NCBI GenBank assembly: GCA_902613915.1
Contig: CACMJB010000005.1
Coordinates: 1-64,000, forward strand
Origin: an uncultured Pelagibacteraceae bacterium
GTDB taxonomy: Bacteria; Pseudomonadota; Alphaproteobacteria; Pelagibacterales; Pelagibacteraceae
Direction: 5' to 3'
DNA: 64,000 bases
Made by a program: the position numbers and the translations under genes. The notes under the pieces are model-generated. The model ran no database searches. It was not told where the DNA came from and saw nothing but the letters and a program-made list of their open reading frames with translations. This document shows positions 45,584 through 54,705 of this stretch, piece by piece. Positions within the stretch are counted from its first letter, which is position 1. Every line of letters begins with the position of its first letter.

Positions 45584-46834
45584 TTAACAACTTTTAAAAG
45601 AAGCATACATATTTCTTATTAAGTCAAAGTATAAATCTTTTCCTGGATTAAGCGTTGCTCCTAATGGATCTATGACTCCAGTCTTAATATTTGTATCTTT
45701 TGCAACTGCTTTAATAATATCTGGATTAAATTGAGGTTCTGAAAATACGCAAGTAACTTTTTCATGCTCAATTATTTCTCTGATTTCAGCTAATTGTTCT
45801 GCACCAGGTAATACATCTGTATTAACTGTAAATGCTCCTAAAACATTTACATCAAATCTTTTTTCAAAATACTGGTAGGCATCATGGAAGACAATAGATT
45901 TAAAATTCCCTTTTAATTCAGATTTAACTTTTTTTGTAAGATTGTCTAAAGCATTATGAGCCTTTTTTAAATTAGCTTTATAAACAGATGCATTGTTTGG
46001 ATCTTTTTCAATTAAATGCTCTGCCATTTCACTTAGGATTACTTTTGCGTTTTTTGGATCAAGCCAAATATGCGGATCGTGCTCGCCGTGAGCATGCCCG
46101 TGATGATCTTCATGTTTATCTTCTTTATGACCATGTTCTTTATGTTCATCGTGCTTATGATCGTCATGTTTATCTTCTTTATGACCATGTTCTTTATGTT
46201 CATCGTGCTTATGATCGTCATGTTTATCTTCTATATGACCATGTTCTTTATGTTCATCGTGCTTATGATCGTCATGTTTATCTTCTTTATGACCATGTTC
46301 TTTATGTTCATCGTGCTTATGATCGTCATGTTTATCTTCTTTATGACCATGTTCTTTATGTTCATCGTGCTTATGATCGTCATGTTTATCTTCTTTATGA
46401 CCATGTTCTTTATGTTCATCGTGCTTATGATCGTCATGTTTATCTTCTATATGACCATGTTCTTCAAATATGTTTCTTTCTCTAAATTTTAATTTTCTTA
46501 GACCCTTAGTCTCCATTAATTCTATTTTTTCAGCTTTTTTTGCTATTGATTTTAAAGGTTTTTCTAAAAAATTTTCTAAATCTTCACCAACCCAAAATAT
46601 TAGGTCAGCATTTTGTAACATTTTTGCATGCGAGGGCTTCATTGCAAATCCATGTGGGGATGCATACCCATCTACTATCAAGTCTGGTTTACCCACTCCA
46701 TCCATCAAATAACTTGCTAATGAATGAATAGGTTTAATTGAAGCTACTACTTTAATATCAGCATTTGCTGGAGAAATAATAGAAAATATAGATAATATTG
46801 ATAATATAAACGAATATTTTTTAATGTTTTTCAT
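45584..46834 (-). CDS. znuA: zinc ABC transporter substrate-binding protein with expanded His-rich repeat loop
   Basis: VVASIKPIHSLASYLMDGVG, GHAHGEHDPHIWLDPKNAK, FHDAYQYFEKRFDV, CVFSEPQFNPDII; (EHGHKEDKHDDHKHDEHK)n insert. Confidence 0.95.
   Translation of the reverse strand: MKNIKKYSFILSILSIFSIISPANADIKVVASIKPIHSLASYLMDGVGKPDLIVDGYASPHGFAMKPSHAKMLQNADLIFWVGEDLENFLEKPLKSIAKKAEKIELMETKGLRKLKFRERNIFEEHGHIEDKHDDHKHDEHKEHGHKEDKHDDHKHDEHKEHGHKEDKHDDHKHDEHKEHGHKEDKHDDHKHDEHKEHGHIEDKHDDHKHDEHKEHGHKEDKHDDHKHDEHKEHGHKEDKHEDHHGHAHGEHDPHIWLDPKNAKVILSEMAEHLIEKDPNNASVYKANLKKAHNALDNLTKKVKSELKGNFKSIVFHDAYQYFEKRFDVNVLGAFTVNTDVLPGAEQLAEIREIIEHEKVTCVFSEPQFNPDIIKAVAKDTNIKTGVIDPLGATLNPGKDLYFDLIRNMYASFKSC
46105..46465. 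repeat. 54-bp tandem repeat array (six full units plus partial flanks) inside znuA
   Basis: GACCATGTTCTTTATGTTCATCGTGCTTATGATCGTCATGTTTATCTTCTTTAT recurring at 46129, 46183, 46237, 46291, 46345, 46399 and partial at 46453; near-identical at nucleotide level. Confidence 0.95.
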
Positions 46835-46855
46835 AATAATAGTATTTTTAAGAAC

Positions 46856-46870
46856 TGTTATAATATAACA
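46856..46870. promoter_or_regulatory. Zur box 1
   Basis: TGTTATAATATAACA, perfect palindrome in the divergent znuA/znuC intergenic region. Confidence 0.85.
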
Positions 46871-46874
46871 TATA

Positions 46875-46889
46875 TGTAATAATATAACA
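46875..46889. promoter_or_regulatory. Zur box 2
   Basis: TGTAATAATATAACA, one mismatch from box 1, 19 bp start-to-start. Confidence 0.75.
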
Positions 46890-46909
46890 TTTATAAGTCA
46901 AGGAAATAA

Positions 46910-47656
46910 ATGATCTCTAATCAAAATATTTTAATAAAATTAAATCAAGCCGGTTTCCGTATAAAGGACAAATGGCTAGTCAAAGGAGTGTCACTACAAA
47001 TTGAAAAAGGAAAAATAGTTACTCTTATTGGACCAAATGGTTCTGGAAAAAGTACAACTGCGAAAATTGCATTAGGAATTTATAAAAAAATTGATGGAGA
47101 GGTTGAAAAATACACAAATAAAGTTGGTTATGTTCCTCAAAAAATTTCAATCGATTGGACATTGCCACTTAGAGTTAAGGATTTCATGGTATTGACTGAA
47201 AATCTTAAAGATGAAGATCTTAATGAAGCTTTATCATTAACTGGCGTTATACAACTTAAAAATAAAAATTTAGGTGATTTATCAGGCGGTGAATTTCAAA
47301 GAGTATTGATCGCAAGAGCAATTTCAAAAAAACCAGAACTATTGGTGCTTGATGAACCAGTACAAGGAGTAGATTTTACTGGTGAAATTGCTTTATACAA
47401 ACTCATAAAGAAAATTACTGATGAATTGAATTGTGGAATTTTATTAATTTCTCATGACTTACATACAGTAATGAGCGCTACAGACCATGTTGTTTGCTTA
47501 AATGGCCACGTGTGCTGCTCAGGATCTCCAATGGATGTTGCAAAAAATAATGAATACAAAGCTTTGTTTGGTGAACAAGCTTCTCAAATATTATCAAGGT
47601 ATGAACATAGACATGATCATATACATACAAGTGATGGAGAAATAAAAAAAAATTAA
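46910..47656 (+). CDS. znuC: zinc ABC transporter ATP-binding protein
   Basis: LIGPNGSGKSTTAKIALG, LSGGEFQRVLIARAI, LLVLDEPVQGVD; adjacent to znuA/znuB/zur. Confidence 0.93.
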   Translation: MISNQNILIKLNQAGFRIKDKWLVKGVSLQIEKGKIVTLIGPNGSGKSTTAKIALGIYKKIDGEVEKYTNKVGYVPQKISIDWTLPLRVKDFMVLTENLKDEDLNEALSLTGVIQLKNKNLGDLSGGEFQRVLIARAISKKPELLVLDEPVQGVDFTGEIALYKLIKKITDELNCGILLISHDLHTVMSATDHVVCLNGHVCCSGSPMDVAKNNEYKALFGEQASQILSRYEHRHDHIHTSDGEIKKN

Positions 47657-48460
47657 ATGTTAGATGATTTTTTTATAAGAGCCTTAATAGCTGGACTTGG
47701 CATTGCAATTGTAACAGGACCTCTTGGGTGTTTTGTTATATGGAGAAGATTATCATATTTTGGTGACACTCTTGCACATTCAGCTTTACTTGGAGTTACC
47801 TTAGCTTATACTTTAGAATTTAACATTGCTTTTTCAGTATTTATAATTTCATCTTTAATTGCATTAATTTTAATTCAGCTTCAAAAAAGAACTAATCTAC
47901 CAGGAGATGCTTTATTAGGACTTTTAGCTCACTCATCTTTAGCAGTAGGACTAGTTGTTATTGGTTTTTTAACATTCATAAGGTTTGATATAATGGGATT
48001 ATTATTTGGAGATATACTAGCTGTTACAGTTGATGATTTATTAATTATATGGATAGGAGGTCCGTTAATTCTTTTAGTACTTAAATTAATTTGGAAACCT
48101 TTATTTGCATCAACAGTTAATTATGAATTAGCAGAAGCCGAAGGCTTAAATCCTGATAAAGCTAAAGCTATTTTCACAGTATTAATGGCTGGGATTATTG
48201 CAATTTCGATCAAAATGGTTGGATTATTATTAATTACAGGAATGTTAATTATACCAGCTGCAATGGCTAGAAATATTTCTTCAAGTCCGCAGAGCATGGT
48301 TATTTATTCAATACTTGGCGGTTTGTTATCAGTACTTTTAGGTTTGTTTACTTCATTAGAATTTAATACATCCTCAGGTCCATCAATTATAGCGGCTTCC
48401 TTATTTTTATTCATACTTTCATTATTAAATATTAAACAATCGATTAAATTGAAAAATTAA
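47657..48460 (+). CDS. znuB: zinc ABC transporter permease
   Basis: GPLGCFVIWRRLSYFGDTLAHSALLGV, MVGLLLITGMLIIPAAMAR. Confidence 0.93.
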   Translation: MLDDFFIRALIAGLGIAIVTGPLGCFVIWRRLSYFGDTLAHSALLGVTLAYTLEFNIAFSVFIISSLIALILIQLQKRTNLPGDALLGLLAHSSLAVGLVVIGFLTFIRFDIMGLLFGDILAVTVDDLLIIWIGGPLILLVLKLIWKPLFASTVNYELAEAEGLNPDKAKAIFTVLMAGIIAISIKMVGLLLITGMLIIPAAMARNISSSPQSMVIYSILGGLLSVLLGLFTSLEFNTSSGPSIIAASLFLFILSLLNIKQSIKLKN

Positions 48461-48483
48461 CGATAAATAAGTAATATAAAAAA

Positions 48484-48876
48484 ATGTATAAAGAAAATAA
48501 TCTTTCAAAAAATCAACAAATTATTTTTGATTTAATTAATAAATCTTCAGAACCTTTAAAAGCATATACAATACTTTTTAATGTACAAAAGAAAGGAATT
48601 AAAGCTCCGCCACAAGTTTATCGAGCATTAGATAAATTAGTTGAGACAGGAAAAATTCATAAAATTGAAAGTAAAAATGCTTTTGTTGCATGTAGAAATT
48701 CAGGTTGTGAAATTTCAAAAGCTACAGCTTTTTCAATTTGTGAAAGTTGTGAAATGGTTGACGAAATAAATGATGCTAAACTTACAAAATATTTAACAAG
48801 TTTTAGTGATAAAAAAGGAACTAAGTATAAAAGATTTAATTTAGAATTTTTTGGTTTGTGTAAAAAGTGCAAATAA
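48484..48876 (+). CDS. zur: Fur-family zinc uptake regulator
   Basis: LIDKSSEPLKAYTILFNVQKKGIKAPPQVYRALDKLVETGKIHKIESKNAFVAC, CESC/CKKC zinc motifs, next to znuCB. Confidence 0.9.
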   Translation: MYKENNLSKNQQIIFDLINKSSEPLKAYTILFNVQKKGIKAPPQVYRALDKLVETGKIHKIESKNAFVACRNSGCEISKATAFSICESCEMVDEINDAKLTKYLTSFSDKKGTKYKRFNLEFFGLCKKCK

Positions 48877-48925
48877 AAACAAAATAAGCTAATCTCAAGA
48901 AATCATAAGCATATCTTCCATAATT

Positions 48926-48995
48926 CACTTTTTAGTTGAACTACGGTTACATTATCGACCTATACATGTTACTTAAAAGTGAGGGAATTAGGAGG
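48926..48995 (+). promoter_or_regulatory. candidate structured 5' leader upstream of proX-like gene
   Basis: CACTTTTtAGT (48926-48936) pairs with ACTtAAAAGTG (48971-48981), 10 of 11 positions; nested AAC/GTT and GGT/ACC pairings; followed closely by AGGAGG. Confidence 0.45.
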
Positions 48996-48999
48996 ACAT

Positions 49000-49941
49000 A
49001 TGAAATATTTAAAATATTTAGTATCTATAATAACGGCAATATCTATTAGTAGTGTTGTATCTGCTAATGAGATTAAAATGGGTAAAGCTGATTGGGATAC
49101 AGGCTATTTCCAGGCTGAGATCTACAAACAAGCTTTAGAAAAGATGGGGTACAAAGTTTCTGGCCCTACAGTAATGAAACCACAAGTGTTTTATGTAGCT
49201 GCAGCCGCAGGCGACATTGATCTTTGGGTTAATGGCTGGTTTGGAACACATGATGGTTATATCTCTGAGTCAAAAGGTAAAGTTAAACCAGTTGGTTATG
49301 TAATGAAGGGCGGTGGAGCTCAAGGTTACTTAATCGATAAAAAATCTGCAGATAAATTTGGCATCAAGAGTGTAATGGATATCAAAAAGCACGCTAAAGA
49401 GTTCGACTCTAATGGCGATGGTAAAGCAGACATGGTTGCTTGCCCTCCAGGTTGGGGATGTGAGAAAGTTATTTCAAAACATTTTGACGAGCTTGGATTA
49501 GGTGATTTTATTAATCCAGTAAAAGCAGACTACTCGGCTTCAATGGCAGATGCAGTGTCAAAATATAAAAATGGAAAATCTATTCTATTTTATACATGGA
49601 CACCTAACTGGACTGTTGGTGCTTTAAAACTTGGTAAAGATGTAGTTTGGATTGAAGTGCCTTACAGCGCAACAAAGCCGACTAAAATTGCAAATGCTAC
49701 GAAATCTAAAGTTAATTTAGGTTTTGGTGCTGATGATATCAGACCAGCAGCAAATGTAGACTTTCTTAAAGCAAATCCAAAGGTAGAAAAGATGCTTAAA
49801 AAAGCTTCTATACCTCTTGGAGATATTGCTGCTCAGAACTTGAAAATGAACAAGGGTGAGAAAAGCGAAAAAGCTATTAAGAAACACGCAGCTGAATGGA
49901 TAAAAGCTAATCAGAGCACGTTTGATAGTTGGATCAAGTAA
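49000..49941 (+). CDS. proX: glycine betaine/proline-type ABC transporter substrate-binding protein
   Basis: KMGKADWDTGYFQAEIYKQALEKMGYKV, DIDLWVNGWFGTHDGYI, CPPGWGCEKVI; ATG 49000 preceded by AGGAGGA. Confidence 0.85.
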   Translation: MKYLKYLVSIITAISISSVVSANEIKMGKADWDTGYFQAEIYKQALEKMGYKVSGPTVMKPQVFYVAAAAGDIDLWVNGWFGTHDGYISESKGKVKPVGYVMKGGGAQGYLIDKKSADKFGIKSVMDIKKHAKEFDSNGDGKADMVACPPGWGCEKVISKHFDELGLGDFINPVKADYSASMADAVSKYKNGKSILFYTWTPNWTVGALKLGKDVVWIEVPYSATKPTKIANATKSKVNLGFGADDIRPAANVDFLKANPKVEKMLKKASIPLGDIAAQNLKMNKGEKSEKAIKKHAAEWIKANQSTFDSWIK

Positions 49942-49959
49942 GGATTAAGGTTAATTTTA

Positions 49960-50811
49960 ATGAGTTTAAAATTAGCCCCTTCCGATTATGAAATATACAT
50001 TCCAATTGGTGAATGGATAGAGGGAAATATTAAAGAGTGGCTATTTGAACAAAGGCCACTCTTTAAAAAGATTTCAGCACCAATTGATACTGTTCTTAAT
50101 AGTTTAGACTCTCTTTTTAATTTTATTCCTTTTCCAATAATACTTTTTATATTTGTATTCTTTGCTTTTAAAACAAATGGATTGAAATTTGCAGTTTTTT
50201 CTTTTCTAAGTTTAGTATTTATAGATCTAGTTGATCTTTGGTCTGAAAGTATGACTACGTTAGCAATGATATTTACCGCGGTTTTATTTTGCATGCTCAT
50301 TGGTATTCCTTTAGGAATTCTGGCTTCTAGAAGCAATACATTTGAAATTATTTTACGCCCTGTGTTGGATATTATGCAGACCATTCCAAGTTTTGTTTAT
50401 TTAATACCCGTAGTTATGCTCTTTGGAGTAGGATTAACTCCAGGTGTTGTTGCAACAATTATATTTGCACTTCCGCCAATAATTCGTTTAACCAATTTAG
50501 GTATTAGACAAGTCGGCAAAGGTTTTAAAGAAGCTGGTTCAAGTTTAGGATTAACAAAGTTTCTAATACTTTTAAAAATTGAAATACCTTTATCTCTTAA
50601 AACTATAATGGCGGGCGTTAATCAAACATTAATGTTAGCTTTATCGATGGTAGTTATCGCAGCTTTAATTGGAGCTGGAGGATTAGGTTTAACTGTTTAT
50701 ATTGCGTTGGGTAGATTAGATGTAGGTTCAGCTGTTATTGGCGGAACAGGAATAGTAATTTTAGCTATAATATTAGATAGAATAACTCAGAAAATAATTA
50801 AAACTCGTTAA
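49960..50811 (+). CDS. proW: glycine betaine/proline-type ABC transporter permease
   Basis: PVLDIMQTIPSFVYLIPVVMLFGVGLTPGVVATIIFALPPIIRLTNLGIRQV, KEAGSSLGLTKFLILLKIEIPLSLKTIMAGVNQT. Confidence 0.92.
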   Translation: MSLKLAPSDYEIYIPIGEWIEGNIKEWLFEQRPLFKKISAPIDTVLNSLDSLFNFIPFPIILFIFVFFAFKTNGLKFAVFSFLSLVFIDLVDLWSESMTTLAMIFTAVLFCMLIGIPLGILASRSNTFEIILRPVLDIMQTIPSFVYLIPVVMLFGVGLTPGVVATIIFALPPIIRLTNLGIRQVGKGFKEAGSSLGLTKFLILLKIEIPLSLKTIMAGVNQTLMLALSMVVIAALIGAGGLGLTVYIALGRLDVGSAVIGGTGIVILAIILDRITQKIIKTR

Positions 50812-50983
50812 TTAATCCAAGCATTTTAAGAATAAAAACAATCACAAAAAATAAAAATGTCCAACCTATAAATTGAATAATGATTGTTAGTTTAGGACCT
50901 TTATCAATGCCTTTCCAAGTCATGAAAGTATACGTAGATAAAATTGAAAGTATTAAAAGTAGCAAAAAGTTTGTTAAAGTCAT
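50798..50983 (-). CDS. small membrane protein
   Basis: 61 aa with two hydrophobic segments; overlaps proW 3' end by 14 nt. Confidence 0.45.
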   Translation of the reverse strand: MTLTNFLLLLILSILSTYTFMTWKGIDKGPKLTIIIQFIGWTFLFFVIVFILKMLGLINEF

Positions 50984-51019
50984 TTATAATTTTATAATTA
51001 AAATATAAAGTTATATATT

Positions 51020-52042
51020 TCAATTAATTATTTTTTGTAATTTTTTGGCAATAAAAGAATAGGCTTTTAAAGAACCTTTAGGGTTAAGATGCAGCTCATC
51101 ATAAAAATCATCATAATTTAAATTAATTTCTTTTGCGAGGTTTATACAATTTAAATTTCTATTCTGACAATGATCCATAATTGCATTGGCGGCTGAAAAT
51201 AACTCTGTGTTCATTCCATATCCTGAAATTTGAGTTATGTAAATTGGTTTAGCGTTTTGCTCTTCAACTTTTTCTGTAAGCAAATCAAGTAACAACGAAT
51301 ATTCATTAAAATATAAATTATTAATTTTATTTTTAGAGCTAAAATCTTCAAAAGTTATAAATTTTTTTTCAGCTCTTTCTCCGTAAACAACATTTTCCTT
51401 ATTGATTATATTAGCTCCTTTTTGAATATTGAATTTTAGGTAAAGATTTGCTTTTAATAGACGAATTCTTTTGTATAAAAAAGAATTAGACTCCATATAC
51501 TCTCTTATGTTTCCTTTAAAATCAGACTCTTGAAACTCATCTACAGATTTTTTTTTGTATTTTAATAGATTTTGGTCGTTAATTCCTAAATAAAAGATGT
51601 AAAATTTTGGTTTTAGATCATCTATTTTATTAAACCAAAAATTAAATGAGTTTATATGACCTCTTATTGATAGGCCATCAATACCAGCATTTACAAATTT
51701 TTTTTTCACAAAATGATTATCTAAATTATTTACAATTGTATCTTTATAATTTAAAAATTTTTGATTAGTCGTAGATCCACCAGTAAAAACTATATCTACA
51801 TCACTTACATTAATGGGATTTTTATTATATCTAAATGCATTTGTGTCTCTTTTATAAAGAGACTCGCCCTTATAATTTGAAAAATTAAATTTATAAACTC
51901 TGTAGATATTTCTCTCTGATGATAGACGGTAAGAAAAATTATTTTTGAACCAAGTTCCAAAAAAAAGTTCTATAACAAATAAAAGAGTAAATAAAATTAA
52001 AATATTTATGAAAATTATTTTGAAAAAATTAAGTATTTTCAA
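51020..52042 (-). CDS. SGNH/GDSL-like hydrolase, membrane-anchored
   Basis: N-terminal TM; DIVFTGGSTTNQKF block I-like; YLGINDQN; DELHLNPKG block V-like. Confidence 0.75.
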   Translation of the reverse strand: MKILNFFKIIFINILILFTLLFVIELFFGTWFKNNFSYRLSSERNIYRVYKFNFSNYKGESLYKRDTNAFRYNKNPINVSDVDIVFTGGSTTNQKFLNYKDTIVNNLDNHFVKKKFVNAGIDGLSIRGHINSFNFWFNKIDDLKPKFYIFYLGINDQNLLKYKKKSVDEFQESDFKGNIREYMESNSFLYKRIRLLKANLYLKFNIQKGANIINKENVVYGERAEKKFITFEDFSSKNKINNLYFNEYSLLLDLLTEKVEEQNAKPIYITQISGYGMNTELFSAANAIMDHCQNRNLNCINLAKEINLNYDDFYDELHLNPKGSLKAYSFIAKKLQKIIN

Positions 52043-52043
52043 T

Positions 52044-53168
52044 TTATCTTTGATTTAAAAGCATCACTTCTCTAACTTCTGCACCTCTGTATTTAGATAA
52101 TGGTCTAATTAATTTATTTGAAGTGTGTTGTTCCATAATATGTGCTGACCAACCTGTTATTCTAGACATTACGAATATTGGAGTGTAAAAATCAATATCT
52201 ATTCCCATCATATAATAAAGCGGGCCACATGGAAAATCCACATTCGGGTGAATTTTTTTCTTTTCGACCATAGTCTTAGCCAAGATGTCATAGATTTTTG
52301 TATATTTTTCTTTTTTTAACATTTTAGCAACTTTAAATAAATAATGTTTCATTGTTGGTACACGAGAGTCTCCAGTTCTGTAGACTCTATGACCAAATCC
52401 CATAACAACTTTTTTCTTAGCGAGTGCATTATCAATCCACTTTTGAGCTTTTTCAGGTTTACCAATTTCTTTCATCATATGCATTACAGCTTCATTAGCT
52501 CCACCGTGTAATGGGCCTTTTAAACTTGCTATTGCACCTGTAATTGCTCCATGAATATCTGATAGACTACTGGTTATTGTTCTTGCAGTGAAAGTTGAAA
52601 CATTAAAGCTATGTTCTGCATAAAGAATTAGAGAAATATCAAAAGCTCTAACAATTTCTTTATCTGGTACCTTGTTAAACATCATCTTGAAGAAGTTTTC
52701 TGAGAAAGATAAATTTTTACTTGGAGAAATTACACTTTTTCCTTTTCTAGCTCTAAAATAAGCTGCAACAGCAGTTGGTGTTTTAGCAAATATTCTCATT
52801 GCTTTTCTCATGTTTGCTTTTGGAGAGTTATCTTTAGTATCTTTATCTTCTAGTGCCATTAAACTTACGCAGGTTCTAATCACATCCATAGGATGTGCAT
52901 TTTTTGGCATCTTCTTGATGTCTTTTAAGATTTGACTAGAAAGTTTACGATTAGTTCTTTCCTCTTTAATGAATTTTCTAAGCTGTGATTTATTTGGTAG
53001 TTCTCCATGAAGAACTAAGTAGGCTACTTCTTCAAAGTCACACTTATCACAAAGTTCTTGAACAGTATAACCTCTATAAGTAAGTGCGCTTAACTCAGGC
53101 ACTACATGGGAAATTGTTGTTTCATCAACAACTATACCAAGTAAACCTTTTTTAATTTCTTCACTCAT
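52044..53168 (-). CDS. prpC: citrate/2-methylcitrate synthase
   Basis: GLLGIVVDETTISHV..LTYRGYTVQELCD, LYAEHSFNVSTFTAR, LKGPLHGGANEAVM, MGFGHRVYRTGDSR. Confidence 0.88.
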   Translation of the reverse strand: MSEEIKKGLLGIVVDETTISHVVPELSALTYRGYTVQELCDKCDFEEVAYLVLHGELPNKSQLRKFIKEERTNRKLSSQILKDIKKMPKNAHPMDVIRTCVSLMALEDKDTKDNSPKANMRKAMRIFAKTPTAVAAYFRARKGKSVISPSKNLSFSENFFKMMFNKVPDKEIVRAFDISLILYAEHSFNVSTFTARTITSSLSDIHGAITGAIASLKGPLHGGANEAVMHMMKEIGKPEKAQKWIDNALAKKKVVMGFGHRVYRTGDSRVPTMKHYLFKVAKMLKKEKYTKIYDILAKTMVEKKKIHPNVDFPCGPLYYMMGIDIDFYTPIFVMSRITGWSAHIMEQHTSNKLIRPLSKYRGAEVREVMLLNQR

Positions 53169-54064
53169 TATTCATGCCCTTCTGTAGAAAAATCAGTAAT
53201 TTTTTTATCTGGTGTATTGTATTTCTCATATTCTATTAACTCATACAACCTTTTTCTAGTCTGCATTTTGTCAATAATATTGTTTTGATGACCGTCTTTA
53301 AATATTGATTTTAATCCTATTTCTACATTTTGCATTGCAAGACGTTGTGTGCTTACAGGATAGATAACGAGATTATAACCCAAATTTTCTAGTTGTTTTT
53401 TATTTAATAATTTTGATTTTCCAAACTCAGTCATGTTGGCTAACAAATATCCTTTTGCTATTTTTCTAACTTTTTCAAATTCACTTTCATCTTTCATTGC
53501 TTCAGGAAAAATCATATCAGCTCCAGCTTCTTCATAAGCTTTTATTCTCTCTAATGTTTTATCTAATCCTTCCACAGAATTAGCATCAGTCCTTGCGATT
53601 ATTAGAAAATTATCGTCTTTTCTAGCTTTCACTGTCTCTTTAATCTTATTGACCATTTCATCTGTTGATACTAATTCTTTATTATCTAAGTGACCGCATC
53701 TTTTTTCAGCAATTTGATCTTCTAAATGACAACCAGCTAAGCCTTTACTTTCAAACACTTCAATTGTTTTTTTACAATCTCCAAATCCTGTATCGATATC
53801 AACAATTGTTGGAAGGTCGGTAACTCTAGCTATTTGGCTACTTCGATAACTTACTTGATCTAAGGATGTTAATCCAATGTCGGGTAAACCAAGATCATTA
53901 GACATAACCCCACCAGAAACATAAACACCATCAAAACCAATTTCAGCAATAAGTTTTGCACATAAAGGATTGTATGCTCCAGGAAATCTTAATAATTTTT
54001 TTGATTTTAAATTTTTAGCTAGGTCTGAACGTTTTTCTGATATTGTTTTTTTAGTAAAATGCAT
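53168..54064 (-). CDS. prpB: methylisocitrate lyase (isocitrate lyase/PEP mutase family)
   Basis: FPGAYNPLCAKLIAEIGFDGVYVSGGVMSND, DIDTGFG, HLEDQIAEKRCGH. Confidence 0.9.
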   Translation of the reverse strand: MHFTKKTISEKRSDLAKNLKSKKLLRFPGAYNPLCAKLIAEIGFDGVYVSGGVMSNDLGLPDIGLTSLDQVSYRSSQIARVTDLPTIVDIDTGFGDCKKTIEVFESKGLAGCHLEDQIAEKRCGHLDNKELVSTDEMVNKIKETVKARKDDNFLIIARTDANSVEGLDKTLERIKAYEEAGADMIFPEAMKDESEFEKVRKIAKGYLLANMTEFGKSKLLNKKQLENLGYNLVIYPVSTQRLAMQNVEIGLKSIFKDGHQNNIIDKMQTRKRLYELIEYEKYNTPDKKITDFSTEGHE

Positions 54065-54105
54065 TCGTGGAGATTTATATTAGAGCAAGATGTAAAAATC
54101 AAAGA

Positions 54106-54705
54106 TTATTTAAAAAGTATAAATAATCCAGTCAAAACTAATAAAACTGCTAATAAATATTCAATAATTTTTTTTATTTTAACATCATTTACAAACTTTC
54201 TTAAGCCACTTCCAAAAAGTGCCCATAAACTTATTGTTGGAAAACATATTACTGCAGCTGTAATTGTTACAAATGCTACGCCAATAAAAATGTTTTCTTC
54301 TGTAGGAAAAAAACCTGAAGCAACTGTTACTGCGATTGACCAAGCTTTGGGGTTAATAAATTGAAATAAAGAAGCCTCGTAAAATCTTAATGGTCTTCCT
54401 GTTTCTTTTTGAACCATGCTAAATGATCCGATCATTTTCCATCCTAAAAAAACTAAATAGATGAAACATAATATTTTCATATAAAACTGAACTTGAGGAT
54501 AAATTAAAAATAAATTTGCTAGACCAAAACATGTTAAACCAATTTGAAAAATATGACCCAAAGGGATTCCAATTAAATGAGGAAGAGTTCTTATAAAACC
54601 AAACTTCATTCCTGATGCAGTTAGCATTGCATTGTTAGGACCAGGGGTAAAAAACATTGTAAAATAAAATGCTGTTAGTGCAGAAAAAAGAGCAAATGTT
54701 ATCAT
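54106..54705 (-). CDS. LysE family translocator
   Basis: FTPGPNNAMLTASGMKFGFIRTLPHLIGIPLGH. Confidence 0.88.
   Translation of the reverse strand: MITFALFSALTAFYFTMFFTPGPNNAMLTASGMKFGFIRTLPHLIGIPLGHIFQIGLTCFGLANLFLIYPQVQFYMKILCFIYLVFLGWKMIGSFSMVQKETGRPLRFYEASLFQFINPKAWSIAVTVASGFFPTEENIFIGVAFVTITAAVICFPTISLWALFGSGLRKFVNDVKIKKIIEYLLAVLLVLTGLFILFK

Noticed and set aside
46105-46465. Tandem direct repeats considered as CRISPR
   Set aside because: Units are contiguous with no spacers, encode protein in frame in znuA, and no cas genes are present.
45988-46492. Several ORFs on both strands across the znuA repeat (for example 46070-46492 +, 45988-46485 +, 46231-46437 -)
   Set aside because: The 54-bp unit is a multiple of three and stop-free in several frames, so these are repeat-driven shadow ORFs; znuA (45584-46834 -) is clearly the coding frame.
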